This document shows positions 8,869-19,572 of a DNA stretch of 35,847 bases, piece by piece. The stretch lies in contig NZ_JHVJ01000034.1 of assembly GCF_000620085.1 (NCBI RefSeq), positions 1 to 35,847 of the forward strand, read 5' to 3'. Positions within the stretch are counted from its first letter, which is position 1. Every line of letters starts with the position of its first letter. The translations under genes were made by a program, and so were the position numbers. The notes beneath the pieces were generated by a model. It was not told the DNA's origin. It made no database searches and was given only the letters and a program-made list of their open reading frames with translations. This stretch comes from Marinobacterium jannaschii DSM 6295. GTDB lineage: Bacteria > Pseudomonadota > Gammaproteobacteria > Pseudomonadales > Balneatricaceae.

Positions 8869-10818
8869 TTGAACGATATGGCTAAAAACCTTGTCCTGTG
8901 GCTGGTGATTGCAGCAGTGTTGTTGACGGTATTCAACAACTTCAGTGCTGAAACTGACCCCCGCGGACTGAATTATTCTGATTTTGTTGCCGAGGTACAG
9001 GCTGACCGCGTTTCTAAAGTGGTGATTGATGGCTATACCATTGAAGGCACCCGTTCCAATGGGGAGACGTTTAAGACCGTCCGTCCTGCATTGCAGGATC
9101 CTAAGCTGGTTGATGACCTGATCAGCCATAACGTCCAGATTGTGGGTAAGCAGCCGGAACAGCAAAGTATCTGGTCGCAGCTGCTGGTCGCTTCGTTCCC
9201 TATCCTGGTTATTATTGCTGTCTTTATGCTGTTTATGCGTCAGATGCAGGGCGGCGGTGGCGGCAAGGGGCCGATGTCCTTTGGTAAGTCCAAAGCACGG
9301 ATGATGGGAGAGGACCAGATCAAAACCACCTTTGACGATGTGGCTGGCTGTGAAGAGGCCAAAGAAGAAGTCAAAGAACTGGTTGATTATCTGCGCGATC
9401 CGGGACGTTTCCAGCGCCTGGGTGGGCATATCCCGCGCGGCGTACTAATGTCCGGTAATCCGGGTACCGGTAAAACCCTGCTGGCAAAAGCAATCGCCGG
9501 TGAGGCCAAAGTGCCGTTCTTTAGTATTTCCGGTTCTGACTTCGTAGAGATGTTCGTCGGCGTAGGTGCTTCCCGTGTTCGCGATATGTTTGAGCAGGCG
9601 AAGAAAAACGCACCTTGCATCATCTTTATCGATGAGATTGATGCCGTCGGCCGTCATCGTGGTGTTGGTCTTGGTGGTGGTAACGATGAGCGTGAGCAGA
9701 CCCTGAACCAGCTGCTGGTTGAGATGGACGGCTTTGAAGGTACCGAAGGTATCATCGTAATCGCAGCGACTAACCGTCCTGACGTACTGGATCCCGCACT
9801 GTTGCGTCCAGGCCGTTTTGACCGTCAGGTCAATGTAGGCCTGCCGGATATTCGTGGTCGTGAACAGATTCTGAAAGTACATATGCGCAAGGTACCGCTG
9901 GGTGAAGATGTAAAGCCTGAGCTGATTGCGCGTGGTACCCCGGGCTTCTCCGGTGCTGATCTGGCAAACCTGGTTAACGAAGCTGCGTTGTTTGCGGCCC
10001 GGGCCAGTAAACGTACCGTAGGTATGGATCAGTTCGAAAAAGCCAAAGATAAAATCATGATGGGCGCTGAGCGTAAGTCGATGGTGATGTCTTACGATGA
10101 GCGTCTGAATACGGCTTATCACGAAGCAGGTCATGCGATCGTTGGTCGCCTGATGCCAAAACATGATCCGGTGTATAAGGTATCGATTATTCCGCGTGGA
10201 CGTGCGCTGGGTGTCACTATGTTCCTGCCGGAAGAAGATCGCTACAGCCATAGCCGTGAATCCATCATCTCTAATATCTGCTCGCTATACGGTGGTCGTA
10301 TCGCTGAGGAGATGACGTTGGGGAAAGAGGGGGTCACGACAGGTGCATCCAACGATATTCAGCGGGCGACGATGCTGGCACGTAATATGGTGACCAAGTG
10401 GGGTCTGAGCGAAGAGCTGGGCCCTCTGCTTTACGACGACGAAGAGCAGGATCCGTTTAACCGTGGTTATGGTCAGTCTGCCAAACCGATGTCTGAAGAT
10501 ACTCAGCGCCGCATCGATGATGTGGTGCGTGGCATTATCAATGATTGCTACTCTAAAGCAGCGCAGCTGCTGGAAGATAATCGCGATATTCTGGAAAGCA
10601 TGTGCCAGGCGCTGATGAAGTATGAAACTATCGATGCCGGGCAGATAGATCAGCTGATGAAGCGTGAGCCTGTTTCAGCCCCTGCGGGCTGGAGTGATGA
10701 TGACCAGCGTAACAGCGATGCACCTGATGATGGTGCAGAGAGCGCAAAGGATGATAAACCGTCTGATGACGGGGTGGATCCTGATGTACCGCCTTCGCCG
10801 GATCAGAATATCCATTAA
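8869..10818 (+). CDS. ftsH: ATP-dependent zinc metalloprotease FtsH
   Basis: FtsH is the essential membrane-anchored AAA+ protease; in enterics it degrades LpxC, RpoH and unassembled membrane proteins. Two membrane helices (about 7-23 and 106-124) flank a periplasmic domain. The AAA module follows, with Walker A GNPGTGKT (196-203), Walker [10 protein letters not shown] (about 251-259) and the second region of homology around GRFDRQ. The protease domain has HEAGH (418-422) and the third zinc ligand Asp496. The chosen start is TTG, with TTGAGG eight bases upstream; the ATG nine bases further in (MAKNL) has no well-spaced Shine-Dalgarno. The 649-residue length is normal. Walker A has Asn where most FtsH proteins have Pro (GPPGTGKT), which is conservative. 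The tail (about 610-649) is acidic and low complexity. Confidence 0.98.
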   Translation: MNDMAKNLVLWLVIAAVLLTVFNNFSAETDPRGLNYSDFVAEVQADRVSKVVIDGYTIEGTRSNGETFKTVRPALQDPKLVDDLISHNVQIVGKQPEQQSIWSQLLVASFPILVIIAVFMLFMRQMQGGGGGKGPMSFGKSKARMMGEDQIKTTFDDVAGCEEAKEEVKELVDYLRDPGRFQRLGGHIPRGVLMSGNPGTGKTLLAKAIAGEAKVPFFSISGSDFVEMFVGVGASRVRDMFEQAKKNAPCIIFIDEIDAVGRHRGVGLGGGNDEREQTLNQLLVEMDGFEGTEGIIVIAATNRPDVLDPALLRPGRFDRQVNVGLPDIRGREQILKVHMRKVPLGEDVKPELIARGTPGFSGADLANLVNEAALFAARASKRTVGMDQFEKAKDKIMMGAERKSMVMSYDERLNTAYHEAGHAIVGRLMPKHDPVYKVSIIPRGRALGVTMFLPEEDRYSHSRESIISNICSLYGGRIAEEMTLGKEGVTTGASNDIQRATMLARNMVTKWGLSEELGPLLYDDEEQDPFNRGYGQSAKPMSEDTQRRIDDVVRGIINDCYSKAAQLLEDNRDILESMCQALMKYETIDAGQIDQLMKREPVSAPAGWSDDDQRNSDAPDDGAESAKDDKPSDDGVDPDVPPSPDQNIH

Positions 10819-10834
10819 TTGATTTAGTTATCTG

Positions 10835-10862
10835 AAAGGCTGACTTCGGTTGGCCTTTTTTA
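10835..10862 (+). terminator. Intrinsic terminator after ftsH
   Basis: AAAGGCTGAC pairs with GTTGGCCTTT around a TTCG tetraloop, with two G-U wobbles, and is followed by a T run. It sits in the short ftsH-folP gap, so it probably reduces rather than abolishes readthrough into folP. Confidence 0.8.
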
Positions 10863-10878
10863 TGTCTGGAGAAAAGAG

Positions 10879-11745
10879 ATGAACCGAATCCTGCAATGTG
10901 GCGCGCGTACGCTGGACCTGAGCGTGCCCCAGGTGATGGGGATCCTTAACGTAACCCCTGACTCCTTCTCTGATGGCGGGCAACTGTATCAGGACCGCCG
11001 CTTAAGTACTGATGCGGCGGTGCGGCGTGCCGCTGAAATGGTGGCCGAGGGCGCATCCATTATAGATATTGGCGGGGAATCAACCCGTCCGGGTGCTGAA
11101 CCGGTATCATTGCAACAGGAGATGGATCGTGTTCTGCCGTTGGTAGAGCGAATCAGTCATGAGGTTGATGCTATTATCTCAGTGGATACCAGCTCGCCGG
11201 AACTGATGGTAGAGGCCGGGGGTCTGGGCGCCGGTATCCTTAATGATGTCCGGGCCCTGGGACGTCCCGGTGCGCTGGATGCTGCGGCTGCCACCGGGCT
11301 GCCTGTGTGCGTCATGCATATGCAGGGCAGTCCGGCAACGATGCAGAATGCCCCTGAATATGACGATGTGCTTGAGGCGGTGGCAAAATTTCTGCAACAG
11401 CGGATCGATGCTTGTGAGGGGGTTGGCATCAGTCGAGACCGATTGCTGCTGGACCCGGGGTTTGGCTTTGGTAAAACACTGAATCATAACCTCCGTTTGC
11501 TGAACAATCTCGAACGCTTCCATCGTCTCGGGGCGCCGCTGTTGATTGGTACCTCACGCAAGAGCATGGTGGGGCAGGTGCTGGGCAAAGAAGTAGATCA
11601 GCGTTTATATGGAAGCCTTGCTACCGTCGCAGTGGCAGTGATGCAGGGCGCACAGATTTTAAGAGTACATGATGTTGCAGCGACCGCTGATGTGGTTAGG
11701 ATGACTGCAGCTGTTCGTGAAGAGTGTTTTGGAGAGAGTGAATGA
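10879..11745 (+). CDS. folP: Dihydropteroate synthase
   Basis: FolP condenses 6-hydroxymethyl-dihydropterin diphosphate with p-aminobenzoate to form dihydropteroate in folate synthesis; it is the sulfonamide target. The 288-residue TIM-barrel has both family signatures: [16 protein letters not shown] (about 19-34) and [11 protein letters not shown] (about 62-72). It also has the later GFGFGKT and IGTSRKSM segments, which carry pterin- and phosphate-binding residues. The ATG has GGAGAAAAGAG upstream. The last bases overlap glmM as ATGA, so the two are coupled. folK, the preceding step, lies in this window at 33203-33694. Confidence 0.97.
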   Translation: MNRILQCGARTLDLSVPQVMGILNVTPDSFSDGGQLYQDRRLSTDAAVRRAAEMVAEGASIIDIGGESTRPGAEPVSLQQEMDRVLPLVERISHEVDAIISVDTSSPELMVEAGGLGAGILNDVRALGRPGALDAAAATGLPVCVMHMQGSPATMQNAPEYDDVLEAVAKFLQQRIDACEGVGISRDRLLLDPGFGFGKTLNHNLRLLNNLERFHRLGAPLLIGTSRKSMVGQVLGKEVDQRLYGSLATVAVAVMQGAQILRVHDVAATADVVRMTAAVREECFGESE

Positions 11746-13091
11746 CACGCCGTTATTTTGGGACTGATGGTATTCGGGGAAAAGTTGGCCAGTTTCCGGT
11801 CACTCCTGACTTTGTACTTAAACTGGGCTGGGCTGCGGGTAAGGTTTTCGCCCGGGAAGGCCGCACAAAAATACTGATTGGCAAGGATACGCGCATCTCC
11901 GGGTATATGTTTGAGTCAGCCCTGGAGGCGGGGCTGTCTGCTGCCGGTGTTGATGTGCTGCTGACGGGGCCAATGCCAACTCCGGCCATCGCCTATCTGA
12001 CCCGCACCTTCCGCGCCTCGGCTGGTATTGTCATCAGCGCTTCCCATAATCCTCATTATGATAATGGCATTAAGTTCTTCTCTGCAGAAGGTACCAAGCT
12101 GCCGGACGATGTCGAGCAGGCGATTGAAGCTCAGATGGATCTGGCGATGACGACCGTGGATCCGGAATTACTGGGTAAGGCCAGGCGCATCGATGATGCC
12201 CCGGGTCGTTATATCGAGTTCTGTAAGGCGACACTGGGGGGGCGGGGCCTGCAAGGACTGAAGATCGTTTTGGATTGTGCCAACGGTGCGACCTATCACG
12301 TTTCACCCAAGGTCTTTTCCGAGCTGGGGGCAGACGTGCATGAAATTGCATCTTCCCCGGACGGGCTGAATATCAATGATGAATGCGGTGCGACTGCAAC
12401 CGCTAAGCTGCAGAAAGTTGTAGTCGCTGATCAGGCAGATCTGGGTATCGCGCTGGATGGTGACGGTGATCGTGTCATTATGGTCGATCACAAAGGTGAA
12501 GAAGTCGACGGCGATGAGCTGCTTTATATTATCGCTTCGCACTTACGCCAGAATGGTAACCTCGAGGGTGGCGTCGTAGGAACGCTAATGTCTAATTTCG
12601 GCCTGGAACAGGCGCTGGAAAGGGATGGAGTGCCATTCGTCCGGGCCAAAGTCGGCGATCGCTACGTGATGGAACAGCTGGCGGCGCGTGACTGGCTGCT
12701 TGGAGGCGAGTCCTCAGGTCACCTGGTTTGTCGTGATGTAACTTCAACGGGGGATGGGACTGTGGCTGCGCTCCAGGTGCTTGCCGCCATGATTGAGACT
12801 GGTAAAAGCCTGAACGAGCTGAAACTGGGGATGAACAAAATGCCTCAGACTATGATCAACGTGCGCATGGCCGAAAAGGTCGACGTGGCGGCCATGCCGG
12901 AAGTACAGGATGCAGTGGCAACGACAGAAGCCGTACTGGGCTCTCGCGGGCGTGTATTGTTGCGTCCATCAGGTACCGAGCCGGTTGTCAGGGTGATGAT
13001 TGAAGGTGAAGATGCCGCTGAGGTTAAGCAGCTTTGCACCCAGCTGGCAGCCGATGTAGAAAAAGCACTACAAGTGCTTGAAAAAGCATAA
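11742..13091 (+). CDS. glmM: Phosphoglucosamine mutase
   Basis: GlmM interconverts glucosamine-6-phosphate and glucosamine-1-phosphate on the route to UDP-GlcNAc, for peptidoglycan and lipopolysaccharide. The 449-residue protein has the four-domain alpha-D-phosphohexomutase layout. The phosphorylated serine is Ser101 in [17 protein letters not shown], the metal-binding loop is LDGDGDR (about 240-246), the sugar loop is GGESSGH, and the phosphate loop near the C-terminus is [10 protein letters not shown]. The start overlaps the folP stop (ATGA). The protein begins [11 protein letters not shown], as usual for the family. Confidence 0.98.
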   Translation: MTRRYFGTDGIRGKVGQFPVTPDFVLKLGWAAGKVFAREGRTKILIGKDTRISGYMFESALEAGLSAAGVDVLLTGPMPTPAIAYLTRTFRASAGIVISASHNPHYDNGIKFFSAEGTKLPDDVEQAIEAQMDLAMTTVDPELLGKARRIDDAPGRYIEFCKATLGGRGLQGLKIVLDCANGATYHVSPKVFSELGADVHEIASSPDGLNINDECGATATAKLQKVVVADQADLGIALDGDGDRVIMVDHKGEEVDGDELLYIIASHLRQNGNLEGGVVGTLMSNFGLEQALERDGVPFVRAKVGDRYVMEQLAARDWLLGGESSGHLVCRDVTSTGDGTVAALQVLAAMIETGKSLNELKLGMNKMPQTMINVRMAEKVDVAAMPEVQDAVATTEAVLGSRGRVLLRPSGTEPVVRVMIEGEDAAEVKQLCTQLAADVEKALQVLEKA

Positions 13092-13132
13092 TAAGCCAGT
13101 TACTATTTGCGCCTCTTCGAGAGGGGGTCACA

Positions 13133-13891
13133 ATGCGTAAACCGATTGTAGCTGGCAACTGGAAAATGAACGGCGATAAAGCGTTCGTTTCTGAGATTAT
13201 TTCTCAGTTTGTTGCAGAAAAAGATGCTCAGTCAGGCATTGAGGTCTTTATATGTCCTCCAGCCGTGTATCTGGCTCAGGCAGCAGAAGCTGTTGCTGAT
13301 TCCGCTATTGCACTTGGTGCACAGAATGTGAGTCAGTTCGTATCTGGTGCCTATACAGGTGAGGTGTCGGTGGATATGCTGAGTGATCTGGGGTGTCGTT
13401 ATGTACTCCTGGGGCATTCGGAGAGGCGCGCGTTATTCGCGGAAGATGATCAGGCTGTTGCAGAGAAGTTTGTTGCGGTATCCGGATCGCCTGTTATCCC
13501 GGTGTTGTGTATCGGTGAGACGCTTGAAGAACGCGAAGCAGGCAAGACGCTTGAGGTGGTGTCCCGTCAGTTAAAAGCTGTACTGGATAAAGCGGGAGTT
13601 GAATCATTTCTGAATGCGGTAGTGGCTTACGAGCCAGTATGGGCGATCGGAACCGGTAAAACTGCAACCCCCGAGCAGGCTCAGGAAGTTCACGCCGCAG
13701 TGCGTGCAGTGGTAGCCGAATATAGCAGTGAGATTGCCGAAGGTTTGCGTTTGCTTTACGGTGGTAGCGTTAATGCTGCTAACGCTGAAGAGCTGTTTGC
13801 ACAACCTGATGTCGATGGTGGTCTTGTTGGTGGTGCTTCTCTGAAAGCAAACGATTTCATTGCTATCTGCCGCGCAGCGGCAGGTGCATAA
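13133..13891 (+). CDS. tpiA: Triosephosphate isomerase
   Basis: TpiA interconverts dihydroxyacetone phosphate and glyceraldehyde-3-phosphate in glycolysis and gluconeogenesis. The 252-residue TIM-barrel has every active-site element: Lys11 in GNWKMNG, His95 in LLGHSERR, Glu167 in VVAYEPVWAIGTGK, and the phosphate-gripper GGSVN near residue 210. GAGAGGGGG precedes the ATG. It lies 41 bp after glmM and 15 bp before secG, the Pseudomonas order. Confidence 0.98.
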   Translation: MRKPIVAGNWKMNGDKAFVSEIISQFVAEKDAQSGIEVFICPPAVYLAQAAEAVADSAIALGAQNVSQFVSGAYTGEVSVDMLSDLGCRYVLLGHSERRALFAEDDQAVAEKFVAVSGSPVIPVLCIGETLEEREAGKTLEVVSRQLKAVLDKAGVESFLNAVVAYEPVWAIGTGKTATPEQAQEVHAAVRAVVAEYSSEIAEGLRLLYGGSVNAANAEELFAQPDVDGGLVGGASLKANDFIAICRAAAGA

Positions 13892-13906
13892 GTAAACGGT
13901 TAACGA

Positions 13907-14275
13907 ATGGAAACTCTGGTTCTCGTCATTCATGTTCTGCTGGCCGCCGCGATCATTGGTCTGGTGTTGATGCAGCAGGGTAAAGGTGCGGAAGCGGGCG
14001 CCTCTTTTGGTGCAGGAGCTTCTCAAACCGTATTCGGTAGTACTGGCAGTACCTCTTTTATGGTGCGTCTGACCAGTATCGTTGCGGTTGGTCTGTTCGT
14101 TACCAGTTTTTTTCTTGCTATATTCGCAAAGGATAAAGCAGGATCTATCTCTGATGCAGGTATTCCTGCCGCAGAGGTAATTGAAAGCAAAGCAGCTGAA
14201 GCGGAACTGCCTGTGCTGGAAGCCTCTAAGGAAGCTGAAAGCAATACAGATGCAGATATCCCGGCGGCTGACTAA
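13907..14275 (+). CDS. secG: Preprotein translocase subunit SecG
   Basis: SecG is the small auxiliary subunit of the SecYEG channel in the inner membrane. The 122-residue protein has two membrane helices (about 3-21 and 51-71). They are joined by the conserved cytoplasmic loop MQQGKGAEAGASFGAGASQ and its TVFGS continuation, which is diagnostic of the family. An Ala/Glu-rich tail follows (about 80-122). tRNA-Leu begins 13 bp after the stop, so the two are probably cotranscribed, as secG-leuU is in E. coli. Confidence 0.96.
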   Translation: METLVLVIHVLLAAAIIGLVLMQQGKGAEAGASFGAGASQTVFGSTGSTSFMVRLTSIVAVGLFVTSFFLAIFAKDKAGSISDAGIPAAEVIESKAAEAELPVLEASKEAESNTDADIPAAD

Positions 14276-14288
14276 GCTGATGTCAAAT

Positions 14289-14374
14289 GCCCAAGTGGTG
14301 GAATTGGTAGACACGCTATCTTGAGGGGGTAGTGTCCCTAGGACGTGCCGGTTCGAGTCCGGCCTTGGGCACCA
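14289..14374 (+). tRNA. tRNA-Leu, anticodon GAG
   Basis: The acceptor GCCCAAG (14289-14295) pairs with CTTGGGC (14364-14370), followed by A and an encoded CCA. The anticodon arm CTATC-TTGAGGG-GGTAG gives GAG at 14323-14325, reading CUC/CUU. The long variable arm (TGTCCCTAGGACGT) is typical of leucine tRNAs, and the T-arm has GTTCGAGTC. Position after secG and anticodon match E. coli leuU. Confidence 0.97.
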
Positions 14375-14425
14375 TATGTCTTGAATTTTCAAGGCGGTAC
14401 GTGTAATATACGTGCCAGTTTCTGA

Positions 14426-14502
<77 letters not shown>

Positions 14503-14520
14503 ATCTTATTCGTACGTTAG

Positions 14521-14541
14521 AGCCCCTATATGGGGCTTTTT
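14521..14541 (+). terminator. Intrinsic terminator after the tRNAs
   Basis: AGCCCC (14521-14526) pairs with GGGGCT (14532-14537) around TATAT and runs into five Ts. It is the first of two terminators between the initiator tRNA and rimP. Confidence 0.88.
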
Positions 14542-14576
14542 CGTAGGTGTCCCTCAGCGGGCATATGATGAATTGG

Positions 14577-14601
14577 AAATGGGTCTTTAGACCCATTTTT
14601 T
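14577..14601 (+). terminator. Second intrinsic terminator, directly upstream of rimP
   Basis: AAATGGGTCT pairs with AGACCCATTT around a very short apex, followed by a T6 run (14596-14601). It ends only 27 bases before the rimP start codon, leaving no room for a promoter after it. rimP-nusA transcription must therefore read through it, or start between the two hairpins and pass this one. This suggests attenuation or antitermination of the nusA operon. Confidence 0.85.
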
Positions 14602-14628
14602 GTTTGTATACCACCAGAGAGGTCTTCC

Positions 14629-15084
14629 GTGTCGGCAAAGCTGAAGCTGCTGCAAGAGTTGATTGAGCCCGGCGTTGAGGCGTTGGGATATCAGTTGTGG
14701 GGTCTTGAGTTTGCATCCCAGGGTCAAAACAGTACCTTACGAATCTATATAGACTCTGAGAATGGTGTCACTGTGGACGATTGCGCCAAAGTGAGCCATC
14801 AGGTCAGTGGTGTGCTTGATGTGGAAGACCCTATCTCAGGGCACTATACCCTGGAGGTGTCTTCTCCGGGCATGGATCGACCACTTTTTACTCCGGAACA
14901 GTTTCAGGCATATGCCGGTCATCAGGTACAGCTGCGTCTGCGCATCCCTTATGAAGGGAAACGTAAGTTCAAAGGTGTGCTGAATGGCATGGAAAATGAT
15001 GACGTGTTGCTGGTGGTTGGTGACGAAGAATATCTGCTGCCGATTGATTATATCGATCGCGCAAATGTGATCCCCCGGTTCTAA
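14629..15084 (+). CDS. rimP: Ribosome maturation factor RimP
   Basis: RimP binds nascent 30S particles and is needed for efficient small-subunit maturation. The 151-residue protein has the two RimP domains: an N-terminal alpha/beta domain with [14 protein letters not shown], and the conserved [12 protein letters not shown] segment leading into an Sm-like C-terminal domain. The start is GTG with AGAGAGG seven bases upstream. It is the first protein gene of the rimP-nusA-infB operon and precedes nusA by 32 bp. Confidence 0.96.
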   Translation: MSAKLKLLQELIEPGVEALGYQLWGLEFASQGQNSTLRIYIDSENGVTVDDCAKVSHQVSGVLDVEDPISGHYTLEVSSPGMDRPLFTPEQFQAYAGHQVQLRLRIPYEGKRKFKGVLNGMENDDVLLVVGDEEYLLPIDYIDRANVIPRF

Positions 15085-15116
15085 CGCGGGTTCGGGCTAT
15101 AGGGCGAGGCAAAGGC

Positions 15117-16607
15117 ATGAATAAAGAAATTCTGTTGGTTGCAGAAGCAGTATCTAACGAAAAAGAAGTACCTAAAGAAGTAATCTTCGAAGCGATCGAA
15201 GTCGCTTTGGCAACTGCAACTAAAAAGCGTTTCGACGAAGACTCTGAAGTTCGGGTGGAAATTGACCGCGTAACCGGGGATTACGAAACTTATCGTAGCT
15301 GGGATGTTGTCAGCAATGAAGTTGTGCCTCTGTTGGGCACCGAGCTGACGCTGGAAGAAGCTCACGAGAAAGATCTGAAGCTTGTACCGGGCGATGTCTG
15401 GGAAGAAAAGATCGAATCTGTAAAGTTTGGCCGTATCGCCGCACAGACTGCGAAACAGGTTATCGTACAGAAGGTTCGAGAAGCCGAACGCGCTAAAGTT
15501 GTTGAGCAGTATCGTGACCGTCAGGGTGAACTGATCTCCGGTACTGTCAAGAAGGTGACACGCGATAACATTATCGTAGATCTGGGTAACAACGCTGAAG
15601 CCGTGCTGCCTCGCGATTGCCTGATCCAGCGCGAAACCTTCCGTATGGGTGATCGTGTACGTGCAATCCTCGAAGAGGTGCGTGCAGAAGGTCGCGGCCC
15701 GCAGCTGGTACTGAGTCGTTCCTGTAATGCCATGCTGATCGAGCTTTTCCGCATCGAAGTTCCTGAGATTGCCGAAGAGGTGATCGAGATCCGTGCCGCA
15801 GCGCGTGACCCGGGCTCCCGTGCCAAGATTGCCGTTAAAACAAACGATGGTCGTATCGATCCTGTTGGTGCCTGTGTTGGTATGCGTGGATCACGCGTAC
15901 AGGCGGTTTCCAATGAACTGGGCGGTGAGCGCGTAGATATCGTGCTGTGGGATGATAACCCGGCTCAGCTGGTGATCAACGGTATGGCTCCGGCAGAAGT
16001 AGCCGCCATCATCATCGATGAAGAAACGCATTCGATGGACGTGGCCGTTGCCGAAGAAGGTCTGGCGATGGCGATTGGTCGTGGGGGACAGAATGTTCGC
16101 CTGGCGACTGAATTGACCGGCTGGGACCTGAACGTTATGACGGAAGATGACGTTGCCGAGAAACAGCGTTCAGAACAGGGTTCTGTACGTGACAAGTTTA
16201 TTGAACATCTTGATATTGATGAAGATGTTGCCGATGTTCTGCTGGAAGAAGGCTTCACTACTCTGGAAGAAGTGGCTTACGTTCCACAGGATGAAATGCT
16301 CGAAATCGATGGATTCGATGAAGAGATTGTAGAAGAGCTGCGTAAACGAGCTAAAGACGCACTGCTGAACCTGGCAATTGCCAGTGAAGAGCAGTTGGAT
16401 AAGGCAGAACCGGCAGATGACCTGCTGAATATGGATGGTATGGACCGCCATCTTGCCTTCCTGCTAGCGGCGAAGGGCATCGTAACCATGGAAGATCTGG
16501 CTGAGCAGTCCGTAGACGATCTGCTGGATGTTGAAGGGCTGGATGAAGACAAGGCAGCTCAGCTAATCATGACCGCGCGGGCACCTTGGTTCGACGAACA
16601 GGTGTAA
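15117..16607 (+). CDS. nusA: Transcription termination/antitermination factor NusA
   Basis: NusA binds RNA polymerase and RNA, enhancing pausing and intrinsic termination and taking part in rRNA antitermination. The 496-residue protein has the N-terminal polymerase-binding domain (about 1-125), the S1 domain (about 135-200, around [16 protein letters not shown]), and two KH domains (about 200-345, with [12 protein letters not shown] and [12 protein letters not shown]). Two C-terminal acidic helix-hairpin repeats (about 365-425 and 435-495) follow. The latter are typical of gammaproteobacterial NusA, where they contact the polymerase alpha C-terminal domain. In E. coli NusA represses its own operon, and the terminators before rimP could be the target of such control here. 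Confidence 0.98.
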   Translation: MNKEILLVAEAVSNEKEVPKEVIFEAIEVALATATKKRFDEDSEVRVEIDRVTGDYETYRSWDVVSNEVVPLLGTELTLEEAHEKDLKLVPGDVWEEKIESVKFGRIAAQTAKQVIVQKVREAERAKVVEQYRDRQGELISGTVKKVTRDNIIVDLGNNAEAVLPRDCLIQRETFRMGDRVRAILEEVRAEGRGPQLVLSRSCNAMLIELFRIEVPEIAEEVIEIRAAARDPGSRAKIAVKTNDGRIDPVGACVGMRGSRVQAVSNELGGERVDIVLWDDNPAQLVINGMAPAEVAAIIIDEETHSMDVAVAEEGLAMAIGRGGQNVRLATELTGWDLNVMTEDDVAEKQRSEQGSVRDKFIEHLDIDEDVADVLLEEGFTTLEEVAYVPQDEMLEIDGFDEEIVEELRKRAKDALLNLAIASEEQLDKAEPADDLLNMDGMDRHLAFLLAAKGIVTMEDLAEQSVDDLLDVEGLDEDKAAQLIMTARAPWFDEQV

Positions 16608-16634
16608 GTGGGGCCAACGGAGAGGAGAACCAAA

Positions 16635-19166
16635 ATGGCAGAAGTCACAGTAAAACAGCTTGCCGACGTGGTTGGTGTTTCCGTTGAGCGTTTGCTCACG
16701 CAGATGCAGGAAGCGGGTATCAATGGTAAAAATGAGGAGTCAGGTGTTTCTGAAAATGAACGCCAGGCCCTTCTCGCATTTTTGAAGCGTAGTCACGGTG
16801 AAGCTTCCGACGAAGGTGAACCGAAAAAGATTACGCTTAAACGTAAAACAACCTCCCAGCTGAAAGTGTCAGGCGCTTCCGGCAAGAAAAAAACGGTGAA
16901 CGTTGAAGTACGTAAGACACGTACTTATGTGAAACGCGATGCTGCAGAAGATCAGCAAGCTGCCGAGCAGGCTAAACTGCAGGCAGAACGCGAAGAGCAA
17001 CAGCGCCGTGAAGAGGAGGAACGTCGTATCGAAGAGGAGCGTCGTTTGGCCGCAGAGCAAGAGAAAGCTAAGCAGGAAGAAGAGCGCCGGAAGCAGGAAC
17101 AAGCTAATGCAGCGGCTAAAGCTGCACAGGCGGAAGCCAGCAATAAGAAACCGGCAGCTGCGAAACCACAGCCGAAACCAGCCGCTGCCGCGCCAGCGAA
17201 AGAAGCTGCCCCTAAACAGTTCCGTGATGCGCCTAAACAGCCTGCGCGCGGTAACAAGGGTCGCAATGATCGTAACGCCCGTGGCGGTAAGCCAGGTGAT
17301 GATCGCAACCGTCGTGGTGGTAAGCTGAGCCGTAACAAGAACGCACGTGGTAACTCACGTCCACAGCACCACACGGGTGAGCATGGCTTTAAAGAGCCTA
17401 CTGCACCAATCGTGCATGAAGTTTCTATCCCTGAGAGCATCACCGTAGCAGAGCTGGCGAAGAAGATGTCCGTCAAAGCTGCTGAAGTCATCAAGGTGAT
17501 GTTTAAGATGGGCGCGATGGCGACCATCAACCAGGTGATTGATCAGGACACCGCTATCCTGCTGGTCGAAGAGATGGGTCATAAGCCGAAGGCGCTGCAG
17601 GAAAATGCAGTGGAAGAGGCGCTGATCGAATCTATGCACCAGGCGGAAGGTGAGCAGATCTCCCGTGCACCGATCGTGACCGTCATGGGCCACGTTGACC
17701 ACGGTAAGACCTCCCTGCTGGATTACATTCGTCGTACCCGTGTAGCTGCCGGAGAGTCCGGTGGTATTACCCAGCATATCGGTGCCTACCACGTAGAGAC
17801 TGATAACGGCATGGTTACCTTCCTGGATACTCCGGGACACGCGGCCTTTACTGCGATGCGTGCACGTGGTGCCAAGCTGACTGATATCGTCATCCTGGTC
17901 GTTGCTGCCGACGATGGTGTTATGCCTCAGACTGAGGAAGCGGTACAGCATGCGAAAGCTGCGGGCGTTCCTCTGGTTATCGCGGTCAACAAAGTCGATA
18001 AAGAAGAAGCCGATCCGGATCGTGTGAAAAACGAACTGGCTCAGCGTGACGTTATCCCTGAAGAGTGGGGCGGTGACGTTCAGTTTGTACATGTGTCTGC
18101 TAAGACAGGTGAAGGTGTTGATGCGCTGCTGGAAGCGGTATTGCTGCAGGCTGAGATCCTTGAACTGACGGCCGTAAATGACGCGCCGGGACAGGGTGTT
18201 GTAGTTGAGTCCCGCCTGGATAAAGGTCGTGGCCCGGTAGCAACCCTGCTGGTACAGAGCGGTACCCTGCGTAAGGGCGATATCGTCCTGGCTGGTCTGC
18301 ATTACGGTCGTATCCGTGCGATGCTGGACGAGAATGGTAAACCGGTTGATGAAGCCGGTCCTGCGATTCCTGTTGAGATCCTGGGTCTGGATGGTACGCC
18401 TTCAGCGGGTGATGAGTTCACTATGGTATCCAACGAGAAGAAGGCGCGTGAAGTTGCGCTGTTCCGTCAGGGTAAATACCGTGAAGTTAAGCTGGCACGT
18501 CAGCAGCAGGCTAAACTGGAGAACCTGTTCGCCAATATGCAGGCTGGCGACGTGAAGTCTCTGAATATCATCCTGAAAGCCGACGTGCGTGGTTCCCTGG
18601 AAGCACTGAGCACGGCGCTGGAAGATCTGTCTACCGAAGAAGTGAAGGTAAACATCGTGTCTTCCGGTGTGGGTGGTATCGCCGAAACCGATGCCAACCT
18701 GGCACTGGCATCTTCTGCCATCATGATCGGTTTCAACGTACGTGCTGATTCACAGGCGAAGGTTGTTATCGAGCGTGAAGAGATCGAGTTGCGCTACTAC
18801 AGCGTTATCTACGACATCATTGACGATGTGAAACAGGCGATGGGCGGTCTGCTCTCTCCAGAATATCGTGAAGAGATTGTTGGTGTGGCTGAAGTGCGTG
18901 ACGTCTTCCGTTCGCCGAAGATCGGTGCGGTTGCCGGCTGTATGGTTACTGAAGGCATTATGTACCGTAACAAGCGTATCCGTGTACTGCGTGACAACAT
19001 CGTGATCTACGAAGGTGAGCTGGAATCCCTGCGTCGCTTTAAGGATGTTGTGAACGAAGTGCGTCAGGGCATGGAGTGCGGTATCGGCGTGAAGAACTAC
19101 AATGACGTTAAAGTCGGTGACCAGATTGAGGTCTTCGACACCGTTGAAGTTCAGCGAACTCTGTAA
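16635..19166 (+). CDS. infB: Translation initiation factor IF-2
   Basis: IF-2 is the GTPase that brings formylmethionyl-tRNA to the 30S subunit and promotes subunit joining. The start chosen is the ATG at 16635, giving [14 protein letters not shown], the usual N-terminus, with AGGAG eight bases upstream. An in-frame GTG 27 bp earlier touches the nusA stop and lacks a Shine-Dalgarno. The 843-residue protein has an N-terminal IF2N domain, a long charged Glu/Arg/Ala/Lys-rich linker (about 100-250), a second IF2N domain (about 265-315), and the G domain. The G domain has GHVDHGKT (352-359), DTPGH and NKVD. Domains II, III and the C-terminal fMet-tRNA-binding domain are present. Confidence 0.98.
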   Translation: MAEVTVKQLADVVGVSVERLLTQMQEAGINGKNEESGVSENERQALLAFLKRSHGEASDEGEPKKITLKRKTTSQLKVSGASGKKKTVNVEVRKTRTYVKRDAAEDQQAAEQAKLQAEREEQQRREEEERRIEEERRLAAEQEKAKQEEERRKQEQANAAAKAAQAEASNKKPAAAKPQPKPAAAAPAKEAAPKQFRDAPKQPARGNKGRNDRNARGGKPGDDRNRRGGKLSRNKNARGNSRPQHHTGEHGFKEPTAPIVHEVSIPESITVAELAKKMSVKAAEVIKVMFKMGAMATINQVIDQDTAILLVEEMGHKPKALQENAVEEALIESMHQAEGEQISRAPIVTVMGHVDHGKTSLLDYIRRTRVAAGESGGITQHIGAYHVETDNGMVTFLDTPGHAAFTAMRARGAKLTDIVILVVAADDGVMPQTEEAVQHAKAAGVPLVIAVNKVDKEEADPDRVKNELAQRDVIPEEWGGDVQFVHVSAKTGEGVDALLEAVLLQAEILELTAVNDAPGQGVVVESRLDKGRGPVATLLVQSGTLRKGDIVLAGLHYGRIRAMLDENGKPVDEAGPAIPVEILGLDGTPSAGDEFTMVSNEKKAREVALFRQGKYREVKLARQQQAKLENLFANMQAGDVKSLNIILKADVRGSLEALSTALEDLSTEEVKVNIVSSGVGGIAETDANLALASSAIMIGFNVRADSQAKVVIEREEIELRYYSVIYDIIDDVKQAMGGLLSPEYREEIVGVAEVRDVFRSPKIGAVAGCMVTEGIMYRNKRIRVLRDNIVIYEGELESLRRFKDVVNEVRQGMECGIGVKNYNDVKVGDQIEVFDTVEVQRTL

Positions 19167-19168
19167 TC

Positions 19169-19570
19169 ATGGCACGTGAATTTAGTCGTACACAACGTAT
19201 AGCTGACCAGATCCAAAGGGATCTGGCTCAGCTGATCCAGTTCGAAATCAAGGATCCGCGTCTGGGCATGGTGACGGTAAGTCACGTGCGCGTCAGTCGC
19301 GATCTGGGATATGCGGACATCTTTGTTACCGTTATGCCTCTGGGCGAACAGGATGAGCAGGAGACGGTGAAAGCCTCCCTCAAAGTCCTGCGCAATGCTG
19401 CAGGTTTCCTGCGTGCAGAACTTTCTCGCCAGAGCAATATCCGTTCGATGCCGCACCTGCGCTTCCATTTCGATGAGAGTGTAGAGCGCGGACGTCACCT
19501 TCATGGCTTGATCGAAAAGGCTGTGCGGCTTGAAAATGACAAGCCGGGATCTGACGAAAACGAGGAATAA
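19169..19570 (+). CDS. rbfA: 30S ribosome-binding factor RbfA
   Basis: RbfA is a KH-like protein that binds late 30S precursors near 16S helices 1 and 28 and is required for 5'-end maturation, especially in the cold. The 133-residue protein has the family pattern: [15 protein letters not shown] at the N-terminus, [20 protein letters not shown], and the LRF...D segment before a charged C-terminal tail. It starts two bases after the infB stop, so translation is probably coupled. It is followed two bases later by truB. Confidence 0.97.
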   Translation: MAREFSRTQRIADQIQRDLAQLIQFEIKDPRLGMVTVSHVRVSRDLGYADIFVTVMPLGEQDEQETVKASLKVLRNAAGFLRAELSRQSNIRSMPHLRFHFDESVERGRHLHGLIEKAVRLENDKPGSDENEE

Positions 19571-19572
19571 CG

